Shown here: positions 1 through 10,177 of the stretch, piece by piece | Layout of the letters: the number at the start of each line of letters is the position of its first letter | Numbering within the stretch: position 1 is the first letter of the stretch | Source of the DNA: Candolleomyces eurysporus | Lineage: Eukaryota; Basidiomycota; Agaricomycetes; Agaricales; Psathyrellaceae | DNA length: 64,000 bases | Direction: 5' to 3' | Assembly (NCBI GenBank): GCA_027579435.1 | Contig: JANBPK010001190.1 | Location: forward strand, 186,001-250,000 | The notes under the pieces: generated by a model | Seen by the model: only the letters and a program-made list of their open reading frames with translations | Told to the model about the DNA's origin: nothing | The model's database searches: none | Made by a program: the position numbers and the translations under genes

Positions 1-1103
1 AGACCTCCACCAGCACCGAGCGCGGAAAGTTCGGCGTTTTGGTGAGTTTGAGCGGGGTCGGGGAGCTCACCAACCAGTTCGCCCGCTTTGAGTCCCTTTT
101 CTGTGACTTCGGCAAGGGCTTTCTCTTCAAAGTAGTCGTCGGTCACCCATCTACCATCTGCACCGACGTTGAGAGACATGATTAATAGGTTGATTTAGCG
201 GAGGATCTCACCAATGACCATCTTTGAGCCATGAAGCTTATAGGCACTACGAGCAGTGATGAGGGTGACACTACGAGTCCTGAGATGGGAACCAAGTTTG
301 CCTTCCGCGATGAGGTAGTCCTTTTCCGGCTGGGTGGCATTGAGCTTGAGAGCAAGAAGGTTTCGTCTAAAGTAGTAGAGGGAGTCTCGGAAGCCAGAGG
401 TGCGAGCAGCGTCGATTGCAAGCATATACTGTCGCTCTGGATGTCTATTAGGCAGAATGAATGTAGCAGCTTTGAACTTTCTCCCTGCATGGGATATGAG
501 TATCATGGTAGGAACATGAAAGACGGAGAGCACACCTCCCAGAAGGTTCCCGTTTTTATCAATTTTCTCGTCGCCTTTGGGGTCGTCGTCGGTCACGAAC
601 TCGTCGCCTTCGATAAAATACGTCTGGCCTTGGATTTTTCTGGACGGCTTTCCATAGTATTCATCATCCCCAAATTCACCTTCATCATCTGCGCCGTCAT
701 CGCCATCTTCTCTCGACAGCTTAGCGGCAATTGAGCCGCGGCCACGCCCTCGGCCTCTTCCCCTTCCCCTACCGCGAGCACCACGGGGAGTAGCAGAACC
801 ACTGGTGCCTCCACCCCTGCCGCGACCTCTTGGACGACCTCTCGGACGACGAACAGGAACGACAACCTGGGGCTCGTCCTCATCTTCCTCTGGCTCCTCG
901 TCGACTTCTGAGGCGGCAGGGGTTTGCTCTTCTGGCTGGTCTACGTCCATAGACTCTTGCGGGTCGTCTGGTTCGTCCTGGACGTCATCTTCACTGTCGC
1001 GCTCGACCTTGACGAGCCTGGGCCTGCCTCTACGCGACGAGGGCCCGGGCTGGGTGTTTGGCCTTGCCTTGATGACGATCTTTGGAAGAGGCTTTGAACT
1101 CAT
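1..1103 (-). CDS. RSC7: RSC7/Swp82-family chromatin remodelling subunit (3' partial)
   Basis: Subunit of a SWI/SNF-class remodeller (yeast Rsc7/Npl6 and Swp82), acting in the nucleus. The first ~150 residues are acidic and then strongly Arg-Gly rich (PRGRPRGRGRGG, GRGRGRGRGRG), which suits a disordered nucleic-acid-binding tail. The conserved core follows: a GDEFVTDDDPKGDEK segment, NRHPERQYMLAIDAARTSGF, DSLYYFRRN and the HGSKMV/DGRWVTDDYFE stretch. Two introns are visible on the minus strand, about 535-485 and 211-158, and both splice in frame. The start is placed at the Met whose codon ends at 1103 (MSSKPLPK); another in-frame Met lies at 1151. The C-terminus runs off the left edge. The family assignment is from recognised motifs and is firm; which paralogue it is (Rsc7 or Swp82) cannot be told. 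Confidence 0.85.
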
Positions 1104-1326
1104 GAAGACAGAGGGAGAAGGAACGGCAGACGCGTCGATGCACGGACTCAAAATTCACACGCGACAAGCACCGCCACCAATGACGTTGGGAATTGGATTC
1201 TCATTTGTGATAACGACGACCAAAGAACATGCTGCTGCTGGGAACACGAAACAACGGCGCACAACTCCGCATCCACCCCGACTATGAAAACACTGGCTGG
1301 GCTCGAGTTGCTGGCTCTTGGATTGC

Positions 1327-1454
1327 TTACTCTGCAGACGCTTGTTAGCCCTGAGACGCGGCACAAGACAACGATACGCACTGGAACGAGCCCTCATCTT
1401 TCGGCGCTTTCGCCTGAGCCTGCGGGATCTCTTTTTCTTCCACTTCTCTCTCAT
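1327..1454 (-). CDS. RPL41: Ribosomal protein eL41 (25 residues, one intron)
   Basis: Smallest protein of the large ribosomal subunit, almost entirely Lys/Arg. Exon 1 (1454-1382) encodes MREKWKKKRSRRLRRKRRKM followed by RARS. A 50-nt intron (1381-1332, GTGCGT..CTGCAG) splits the last codons, and exon 2 (1331-1327) adds only AG-TAA, giving a final Lys and stop. The result is exactly 25 residues, the universal eL41 length, with the family's KRKRRKMRxRSK-type ending. The ATG is preceded by CCCCCAGA, which could be the end of a 5'UTR intron. The gene is easily missed because the coding part is 78 nt and the open frame reads on into the intron. It shares its upstream region with the divergent gene at 1651. 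Confidence 0.93.
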
Positions 1455-1650
1455 TCTGGGGGCGAAGGGGTCAGAAGCATCAAAGCAACGGGGACAATGG
1501 GGACGCACTTGGTTTGATCGTGAAAGAGGATGGGAACGACGAGAGTCGCCGTGGGGCCTCATCATCCTGGCAACTGTACAGTTCTTGCATAAGCGCTCCC
1601 ACGGGCAAAGCGCTCCTGGCCGTTCCCTTTCCGAGCCATTGGGAACCAGC
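1455..1650. promoter_or_regulatory. Shared divergent promoter region, eL41 and nuclear orphan
   Basis: The 196 bp between the eL41 start codon (minus strand) and the ATG at 1651 (plus strand) must hold both 5' regions. No clear TATA box is visible. A 5'UTR intron for eL41 may lie here. Inferred from gene arrangement only. Confidence 0.4.
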
Positions 1651-2591
1651 ATGGAGAGGGGGAAACGGCGGACGCTGCCAGAGAATTTGCGCCTTGAGCT
1701 CAGTGAATATGCCGCCCTCGTCAGGACCCTGCGCGTACGGGACACGCTCGATCTGTCCAGACGTCTCAGGGAAGATGGCTCCGCCGACGACACTCGCTGG
1801 CCTCTCGCTCCCGAGGACGTCCCCATCCCGGAATGGTCTCTGCGCGAGGAAATTCTCGTCATAGCCAAGGGTATCTTGAGGAACAACCACCGCCCTTCGT
1901 CCAACGGCGACAGTGACTATGAGCTAGAGCTAGACGATGACGACCAGCGCTTCGATCCTCTGCCTGACCTTGCCGTCGACTTTCTTACTCACGCCCTAAA
2001 CATGTTGGTATATCATATCCCTGCCCGACCTGCCAGTATGCAGAATCGGATCACCCCTTTTGGCTGGGACGCCCTCGTCAACATCCTCACCAGTGGTGTC
2101 TATGCCAAGAAAACCAGCTATGTAAACCTTGGGTGGGTTGCCTCCCTGGCCCTTTGGATACCCCGTCATTGACAGCAAAGTGTCCAGAATACTCGAACGT
2201 GCTCGGCGTCGGCTTGAGCGAATCTACGGACCTCCTTCCCAAACGCCCATGCCGCCAGTCGATCGTCCCCTCGCTGCCAACTGTAAGTTATGGTACTCGC
2301 CAGATCTCCGCAATGTTAACGTTTCCGCAGCATCCAAGTATCTCCACCAGCTTCTCGATAACAACATCATTGCCCACAAGAAGCAAATGGGAATGATCGG
2401 TGGTTTACCTGACTGCCTTCCAACCGTGGCTGATCTCCGCGCCAATAAGCAGAGACGCGATGGTAAATTCTATCTGTTTTGTTCGGCCATCGGACGCTCC
2501 TGACAACTCGTGTTTAGTATTGGAGCACAAGTGCAAACTTCGCCGGAAGAGAAAGAGGGCGAAGCACCGCTCACAGAAGACTGGCGCTTGA
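1651..2591 (+). CDS. Conserved-looking nuclear hypothetical protein (264 residues)
   Basis: Not recognised. Four exons splice cleanly in phase: 1651-2132, 2176-2282, 2331-2462 and 2518-2591, total 264 residues. The N-terminus MERGKRRTLPENLRLELSEY is basic then helical. A WPLAPEDVPIPEW turn precedes an acidic patch (ELELDDDDQR), then a helical part (FLTHALNMLVYH, ILERARRRLERIYG). The last exon is very basic (LRRKRKRAKHRSQK) and looks like a nuclear localisation signal. The basic tail and acidic patch suggest a nuclear, perhaps transcription- or ribosome-related role, but no family is claimed. The frame stays open upstream to 1318, so an earlier start is possible. Importantly, its last two exons were copied with the adjacent beta-lactamase array (see repeat entry). 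Confidence 0.65.
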
Positions 2592-3087
2592 TCGAGTCGT
2601 CCCTGCCCTTTGATGATCTCCCTATTCATAATCATGTACAGAATGCACTATTTCTTATCCCAGTATGTACACTTCTTGATGCACCACCGTTCTAACAGGA
2701 TATGTATCACCGTTCGCTGCTCACCCAGGCAATCGATGTCTTCTCCGTCCAGAAGGCGAAGAACCAAGTTATGAACGGAAGCCGGATGTGGCCACCATAT
2801 CTTATGGGTGTCGCTTGGCCTTCGTGTTAGCACTGCGTAATGAACGTAGGGTTCTCCGATGCTCGGGGGTGCTTTTATGACACTTGAAGGCCTCATGATC
2901 TCTATTTGCAATACCTTGCTTCCCCAATCTCAGGGACCACCCTTGGGTTTTCGGTAGTGATGGCTTCCTAGCCTTTCCAATTGCCTATCTCAGGATAAAA
3001 GGCCACAGGCCACCAGGTCGCAGCTCCACTGATCTCCCGAATCATCCACCACCCACCCTTTACAAAACACACGTAAATCTCTCCGTC
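2592..3087 (+). promoter_or_regulatory. Spacer and promoter of beta-lactamase copy 1
   Basis: No gene. It begins with the 3' flank of the orphan and ends with a promoter block shared by the array: GCCTTTCCAATT, a TATA-like GATAAAAGG at about 2994, then CACAGGC-ACCAGGTCGCAG, and CTCCGTC directly before the ATG. The TATA-like site is ~93 bp from the start codon, the same spacing as TATAAAGG at 7811 (copy 3) and TATAAAAG at 13042 (copy 5). Confidence 0.55.
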
Positions 3088-4827
3088 ATGGTGAAGCTGT
3101 CTGCTGCCGGGAAGAAGGCCCTCGACGACCTCATCGTGAGCTCTCCGCCATTTTCAAGATTTTTCCACCTTTCGACTGACTATGAACCGCTACAGACTCG
3201 ATTCCAGGCCGAGAAAAAGGTTCCTAACTCTGTGATCGCCGTCACCAGCGTCGATAAGGAGCTTTACGCCTCTGCTGGAGGGTTCAGAGTTTATGATGAC
3301 CCAACGAGCGGTGCTGTCACTCCAGACAGCCTGTTCTGGATCTGCAGCATGACCAAGTTGATCACCGCGGTACGTACCTTTGAAATTTTCATCTTTCCCG
3401 AGCCATTATATTGATCTTACCCAATCTTCAGTTGGCAGGTCTCGTACTCATCGAGCAAGGCAAGCTCAAGTTCGACGACCCCGTCACCAAATACCTGCCC
3501 CAATTCAAGGACCTAGTCGTCCTAGAAGGCCTAATGACTAGCCCCAAACCTAAACCTCGACCCGCACGAAGTGTTCCTACAATCTTGCACCTCTTCGCTC
3601 ATAGCAGTGGATCGACCTATTATGCCAAGATGCCGGAGCCGATTTATGGGCTCGGCACAGGATATACGTTTGAGCAGACTGGCGGAAGGAAACAAGCCCA
3701 AGACGAGTTCTTGGAGCATATCAAGGTGCGCAGTCCTTTCACGCATTAGAGGACACCGTGATTGATTAAACTTTAGGAAGGATATTCTGGTATTCCCCTG
3801 GGCGATGACCCTGGGGCTTCTTGTCAGTCTTCCTCCAGTTCCTTTGTCAGTATATTTGCTGATTACAATGTTACCTCCAGTCTCCTATGGGTACAGCTCC
3901 GACATTCTTGGTATTATCATTGCGAGAGTCGCCGGGCAGTCGCTCGCGGACTTTTGGTCTGTTTGTGAATCCCAGCAAGTAGACGTATCTCTGACTATCT
4001 CCATCCTTCCAGCGAACGATACATCTTCAAACCTATCGGCATCAAGGCGACATTCAGGCTGACCCCAGAGCTCATCACGAAGCTCATCGAGCTGAGTTTC
4101 CGTAACGAAGATGGGAGCATTTCTCGTTTGGGGGACCGGATCCCCTTGATCCAAAGGTATCCCAAGGAAGGTTCGTTCGCCATCCACCGAGGGATATCAT
4201 CTCCTTCTCCGAATTCTTGTTATATTGACCACCTCCGTCTCCTCTTAGTCCTCCTCGATCTCGGCGGCATTGGCTGTTACTCCACCCTCCCCGACTACGC
4301 AGCTCTCCTACGCCATCTCTTGAGGATTGAAGGTTCGTCTCTAGGCTCACATTTCTTTCACACACTCTCTCACTTCATATTTCGCCCATGCAGCCGGAAA
4401 GCACGTCCCGCACCCCATCCTCAAACAAGAAACTGTCAAAACCTTGTTCAAACCTCAACTCACCGAGGCCGGTGCCATCGCGCTCGCTACGATTGTCGAA
4501 GCCTCGGACCCCAACGCCGCTCGTGCCGGCGTGAATTGGAGCACCGGGCTTGCCTTCACAACTAGCGATATACCAGGAGGGAGGAAGGCAAATTCCGCTT
4601 TCTGTACGTCTACTGATCTTCTTTTTATTGAATAACTAACATGGTCGACTTACCCTGGCACAATACACCTAGGGGGCGGATGGGCCGGTGATCTGTACGC
4701 CATGGACCCCACCACGGGCATCGCGATTGTGGCAGGAACCCAAATCATCCCTACTTTTGACAAAAGCGCAGTGGAATTGTTTGACAAAGTGGAGGCGATC
4801 GTCTATGCCAACTTGGAGGACGATTAA
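3088..4827 (+). CDS. Serine beta-lactamase-like (S12/EstB-type) hydrolase, copy 1
   Basis: Serine hydrolase or transacylase of the beta-lactamase class C fold (PF00144). Nine exons: 3088-3135, 3196-3369, 3432-3725, 3777-3822, 3881-3956, 4013-4170, 4249-4332, 4394-4603, 4673-4827, giving 414 residues. The nucleophile motif SxxK is SMTK in ICSMTKLITA. The catalytic Tyr is the first Tyr of SYGYSSDILG, and the third box is WGGWAG near the C-terminus, as in EstB-type esterases rather than the KTG of true lactamases. There is no signal peptide, so it is probably cytosolic. The natural substrate is unknown; relatives include esterases and polyketide acyltransferases. One local oddity is GDDPG where the other copies have AADPG. 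Confidence 0.9.
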
Positions 4828-4867
4828 TCGTATTGAAAACAGCGTCATTGCCTATAGGAGGCCAATG

Positions 4868-5080
4868 GCGATGGCGGATGGTTTGCATGAACTCCTTCCA
4901 CCGCGGCCTCTTCGCGCCAATGACGGAAATGTGATGGTAAATTGTATCCATCCGCTCTTCCTGAAAATTCGTGTTTAGTATTGGAGAAGAAGTGCGAGCT
5001 TGGCTAGAAGAGAAAGAAGTAAACATACCGTTCGGTTGTGCATGAAGACGGCCGCTCGATCGAGGAATCCCTGCTCCTAT
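4868..5080 (+). pseudogene. Decayed 3' exons of the upstream orphan, copy in spacer 1-2
   Basis: This stretch aligns by eye with 2384-2600 of the gene at 1651. It includes the GTGATGGTAAATT donor, the intron, the TTCGTGTTTAGTATTGGAG acceptor and a basic last exon beginning GAAGAAGTGCGAGC. The frame is broken and no upstream exons exist, so it is a duplication relic. The rest of the spacer (to 5482) carries the array promoter block, but the TATA-like site is degraded to GGGATAGAATG near 5382. Confidence 0.75.
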
Positions 5081-5482
5081 CATGATATTACCCCATCTCC
5101 TATTCATAATCATGTACAGTATGTACTGTTTCTTATCCTAGTGTGCACATTTCTTGGTGCATCAACGTTCTAACACTATGTGCATTAGCTCTCTCCGATC
5201 ACTCAGGCAATTGATATCTTCTTGGCCTTCGCGTCGGCGCTGCATAATGAACGCAAGATTCTTCCGTGCTCCAAAGTGCTAATTCCGGCACTTGAAGGCC
5301 TCATGATCTCTAGTTGCAACACCTTCGATTGCCTTCCCAATCCCAGGGACGAGCTTCTGAGCCTTTCCAATTACCTATATCAGGGATAGAATGCCACAGG
5401 CTACCAGGTCGCAACTTCATTGGTCTCCCTCGAACCATCCACCACCAACCCCTCAACCAAAGCGCACATAGATCTCTCCGTC

Positions 5483-7231
5483 ATGGTGAAGTTGTCTACT
5501 GCTGGGAAGAAATCCCTCGACGACCTCGTCGTGAGTTCTCTGCCATTTCCAAGATGTATCCACCTCTCAACTGACTATGATTACCTCTACAGACTCAATT
5601 CCAAGCCGAGAAGAAACTCCCTGGCTTTGGGATCACCGTTACCAGCATCGATGAGGAGCTTTATGCCTCTGCCGGGGGGTTCAGAGTTCACGATGACCCA
5701 GAGAGCGGTGCTGTTACTCCAGACAGCCTATTCTGGATCTGCAGCATGACCAAGTTGATCACCGCGGTACGTACCTTTGAAAACTTCACCTTTACCGAGC
5801 CACTGTACTTGTATTGATCTTACCCAACCTTCAGCTGGCAGGTCTCGTGCTCATTGAGCAGGGCAAGCTCAACTTCGACGATCCTGTCACCAAATACCTG
5901 CCCCAGTTCAAGGATCTCGTCGTTTTAGAAGGCCTAATGACCACCCCAACACCGACTCCCAGACCTGCACAAGGTGTCCCCACAATCTTGCACCTCTTCA
6001 CTCATGGCAGTGGATCGACCTACTTTGCCAAGGTGCCGGATTTGATTTATGCGCTCGGCAAAGGATATACGTTTGAACAAACTGGTGGAAGGGAACAAGC
6101 CCAAGCGGAGTTCTTGGAGCATATCAAGGTATGGAGTCTCTTCGTCGTTACAGGACACCGTGATTGATTGGACTTTAGGAAGGATATTCTGGCATCCCCC
6201 TGGCCGCTGACCCTGGGATTTCTTGTCAGTCTTCTTCCCAATTTCTTTGTCGTTATATTTGCTGATTACAATGTTGCTTTCAGTCTCTTATGGATACAGC
6301 TCCGACATTCTTGGGATTATCATTGCGAGGGTGACTGGGCAGTCGCTCGCAGACTTTTGGTCCGTCTCTGAACAGCAACAAGTGGGTATACCTCTGATTA
6401 TATCTCTGTCCTTCCAGCGAACAATATATCTTCAAACCTATCGGCATTGAGACAACGTTCCGGCTGACTCCAGAGCTCAGAGCGAGGCTCATCGAGCTTA
6501 GTTTCCGCAACGAAGACAGAAGCATTTCTCGTTTCGAGGACCGATTCCCCTTGATTCAAAGGTATCCCAAAGAAGGTTTGTCCGGCATCCACCAAGGGGA
6601 TATTATCTCTTTCACTAACTTCTTGTTGTACTAACCACCTCCATCTTCTCTTAGTTTTCCTCGATCTCGGCGGTATTGGCAGTTACTCCACCCTCCCCGA
6701 TTACGCAGCTCTCCTACGCCATCTATTGAGGATTGAAGGTTCGTCTCTAAGCTCCCATTTCTCGCTCTCTCTCTTAACCTCGCATTTCGCCTATGCAGCC
6801 GGAAAGGACGTCCCCCACCCCATCCTCAAACAAGAAACTGTCAAAAGCTTGTTCAAACCTCAACTCACCGAGGCCGGCACCATCGCGCTCGCTGCGGTTG
6901 TCTCAATCTGGGATACCAACACCGCTCGTAGTGGCGTGAATTCGAGCACAGGGTTTGCCTTGACAACCAGCGATCTACCAGGAAAGAGGAAGGCGAATTC
7001 CGGTTTCTGTACGTCTACTGATCTTTTTTTATCGAGTAACTAACCTGGTCGGCTTACTCTGGCAAAATACGCGTAGGGGGCGGATGGGCCGGCACTCTGT
7101 ACTCTATCGACCCTACCACAGGCATTGCAATCGTGGCAGGATCCCAAATCGTCCCTACTGTTGACAAAGGCGCAGTTGAATTGTTCGATACAGTGGAGGC
7201 GATCGTCTACGCCAACTTGGAGGACGATTAG
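5483..7231 (+). CDS. Serine beta-lactamase-like hydrolase, copy 2
   Basis: Same family and gene structure as copy 1: 5483-5530, 5593-5766, 5835-6128, 6179-6224, 6284-6359, 6418-6575, 6655-6738, 6799-7008, 7077-7231, 414 residues. Exon lengths are identical to copy 1 (48, 174, 294, 46, 76, 158, 84, 210, 155). SMTK, SYGYSSD and WGGWAG are all present, so the enzyme should be active. Differences are spread evenly, for example NSSTG where others have NWSTG, and DRSISRFEDR where others have DGSISRL/FEDR. Introns are slightly more variable than exons, which suggests purifying selection after duplication. No signal peptide. Confidence 0.9.
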
Positions 7232-7908
7232 TCGTGTGAAAATAGCGTCATTGCTCACGAAGCAATAAGCAATGGCCGATGGTTTGCTCAACCTCAATTG
7301 TATCCATCCGCTCCTCCTGACAATTCGTGTTAGTATTGGAGAAAAATTGGCTGGAATATAAAGAAAACTAAGTACACCGTTTAGTCGGTCACGAAGATGG
7401 TCGCTCGATCGATTGCCTCATCTCCCTATTCATTACCATGTATAGTATGCACCATTTCTTATCCTAGTATACACACTTCTTGATGTATCAATGTTCTAAC
7501 TCAGCTCCCGCCGCTCACTCGGGCAATTGATATCTTTTCTGGTCCAGGGGCGCAGCACGGAATTACGAACAGAAGCCGTATATGTCCACCATATGTTGTG
7601 GGTATCGCTCGGCCTTCGCGTTAGCTTTGAGTCATGGACGCAGGAATCTCCCGGACCCGAGGGTGCTGCTTATGACTCTCTTGAGGGCCTCATGATCTCT
7701 ATTTGCAACACTTACGGTTGTCGTCGCGTTTCATGTTACCTGCTGACCTTCTCGACCTCAGGGACCCTTGGACTTTTGATCGTGATGGCTATTCAATTAC
7801 CTATCTCAAGTATAAAGGGCCACAGGCTACCGGGTCGCAGCTTCACTTATCTCCCCCGAATCATCCACCACCCACCCCTCAGCCAAAATACACATAGACC
7901 TCTCCGTC
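7232..7908 (+). promoter_or_regulatory. Spacer 2-3: orphan-tail relic plus TATA-type promoter
   Basis: About 7255-7420 holds the decayed orphan tail (TCCTGACAATTCGTGTTAGTATTGG region). The promoter block is the best preserved of the array: CCTATCTCAAGTATAAAGG at 7801-7818, then CACAGGCTACCGGGTCGCAG, 98 bp from the TATA to the ATG at 7909. No intact gene. Confidence 0.6.
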
Positions 7909-9652
7909 ATGGTGAAATTATCTGCTACTGGAAAGAAGGCCCTCGACGACCTCGTCGTGAGTTCTCTGCCGTTTCCATGATGCGTCCACCTCTCGACTGA
8001 CCATCATGTACCTCTACAGACTCAATTCCAAGCGGAGAAGAAACTTCCGGGCTTTGGGATCGCCGTTACCAGCGTCGATAAGGAGCTTTACGCCTCTGGC
8101 GGGGGGTTCAGAATTCACGATGACCCAACGAGTGGTGCTGTCACCCCAGACAGCCTGTTCTGGATCTGCAGCATGACCAAGTTGATCACCGCGGTACGTA
8201 CCTTCGAGAAGCTCGCCTTTGCGCAGACATTCTACAATGTATTTACATTGATCTTTCTCGATCTTCAGCTGGCAGGTCTCGTGCTCATCGAGCAGGGCAA
8301 GCTCAACTTCGACGATCCTGTTACCAAATACCTGCCCCAGCTCAAGGACCTGGTCGTCCTAGAAGGCCTAATGACTACCCCATCACCGACTCCCAGACCC
8401 GCACAAGGCGTTCCTACAATCTTGCACCTCCTCGCTCATAGCAGTGGATCGACCTACTTTGCTAAGCTACCAGAGCCAATTTATGCGCTTCAAAAAGGAT
8501 ATACGTTTGAGCAGACTGGCGGAAGGGAACACGCCCAAGACCAGTTCCTGGAATGTATCAAGGTACGGGGTCTCTTCGTGGATCACAGGATACCGTGATT
8601 GATTGGACTTTAGGAAGGATACTCTGGCGTTCCCCTGGCCGCTGACCCTGGGACTTCTTGTCAGTCTTGATCTCAATTCCCTTCACCGTTATATTTTCCT
8701 GATTACAATGTCACTTACTTATCTTTAGTCTCCTATGGATTCAGCTCCGATATTCTTGGAATCATCATCGAGAGGGTCACTGGGCAGTCGCTTGCGGACG
8801 TCTGGTCTGTCTGTGAATCCAAACAATTGGACGTACCTCTGACTATCTCCATCTTCCAGTGAACAATACATCTTCAGGCCTATTGGCATCAAGGCAACAT
8901 TCAAGCTGACTCCAGAACTCATCGCAAAGCTCGTCGAGCTGAATTTCCGCAATGAAGATGGAAGCATCTCTCGTTTCGAGGACCGGGTCCCTTTGATCCA
9001 AAGGTATCCCAAAGAAGGTTCGTCTGACGTCCACTAAGGCACATCCTTCTCTAACTTATTAATATATTAACCACCTCCACCCCTGTTAGTCCTCCTTGCC
9101 CTGGGCGGTATCGGCGGTTACTCTACCCTCCCCGACTACGCAGCTCTCCTCCGCCACCTCTTGAGGATTGAAGGTTCGTATCTAAGCACCCGTTTATCAC
9201 TCTCCCTAACCTCGCATTTCGATATGCAGCCGGAAAGGACGTCCCGCACCCAATCCTCAAACAAGAGACCGTCAAAACCCTGTTCAAACCTCAACTCACC
9301 GAGGCCGGCGCCGCGGCGCTCGCTGCAATTGTCTCCACGTGGGTTAACAGTGGTAGCGTGAATTGGAGCACTGGGCTGGCATTAACAGTCGAAGATATAC
9401 CAGGAAAGAGGAGGGCAAATTCCGGTTTCTGTACGTCTACTGATCTTTTTTATCGAGTGACTAACATGGTCGACTTAATCTGGCACAATACACGTAGGGG
9501 GCGGATGGGCCGGCACTCTGTATGTTATCGACCCCACCACAGGCATCGCGATTGTGGCAGGATCTCAAATCGTCCCTACCTTTGACAAAGGCGCAGTGGA
9601 ATTGTTTGATAAAGTGGAGGAGATCGTCTACGCCAACTTGGAGGACGATTAG
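7909..9652 (+). CDS. Serine beta-lactamase-like hydrolase, copy 3
   Basis: Nine exons: 7909-7956, 8020-8193, 8269-8562, 8614-8659, 8729-8804, 8860-9017, 9090-9173, 9230-9430, 9498-9652, 411 residues. Exon 8 is nine nt shorter than in copies 1, 2, 4 and 5: three residues are lost at the variable WDPN-A region, where it reads WVNSGSVNWS. SMTK is intact. The Tyr box is SYGFSSD, which keeps the first (catalytic) Tyr and changes only the second to Phe. WGGWAG is intact. Other substitutions sit in surface-type positions (SGGGF, ADVW). It should be a functional enzyme with the fold of its neighbours; substrate unknown. Confidence 0.9.
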
Positions 9653-10177
9653 TAATATCAAAAACAGCGTCATTACCTACAGAAAGCAAATAGCAATGAC
9701 CGGTGGTTTTGCCTGACCTCCTTCCAGCCATGGCGGATCTCCGTGCCAATAAATGGGAAACGTGATGGTAAACAGTATTTATCCGTTATTCCTCACGATT
9801 CATGTCTAGTATTCGAGAAGAGATGCGAACTTTGCCGGAATGGAAAGAGAATAAACGCACCGTTCGGTCGTGCATAAAGACGGCTGCTCGATGGATTGAT
9901 CCCTATCCCTGTCATAATGTTGCCCCATCTCCCTTTTTATCCATTCACGGCCATGTACAATGTGCACCAATTGTTATCCTAGTACGTAAACTTTTTTGAT
10001 GCATTAACGCCCTAAGTTGATGTGTATCAGCTCTCGCCGCCCCGCTTGGGCATTTCTTACCTTCTCTGGTCCAAAGAGGTGCAGCACGAATTTAAGCCAT
10101 ATATATCCGTCATATGTTATGGCACAGATCTCCCCCTTATCATCCATCCCTCAACCTTAACACATAGAGCCTTCGTG
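9653..10177 (+). promoter_or_regulatory. Spacer 3-4: orphan-tail relic and shortened promoter
   Basis: About 9690-9900 is the clearest decayed copy of the orphan's third exon (ATGACCGGTGGTTTTGCCTG, GGATCTCCGTGCCAATAAA). Downstream, sequence equivalent to ~7595-7845 of the previous spacer is missing: CATATGTTATGG at ~10112 runs directly into CAGATCTCCCCC. This removes the TATA-type and ACCAGGTCGCAG block present before copies 1, 3 and 5. Confidence 0.6.

Noticed and set aside
1155..1904. 249-codon minus-strand frame
   Set aside because: Only the 24 codons from 1454 to 1382 are real (eL41 exon 1); the rest reads through an intron, a promoter and the antisense of the gene at 1651.
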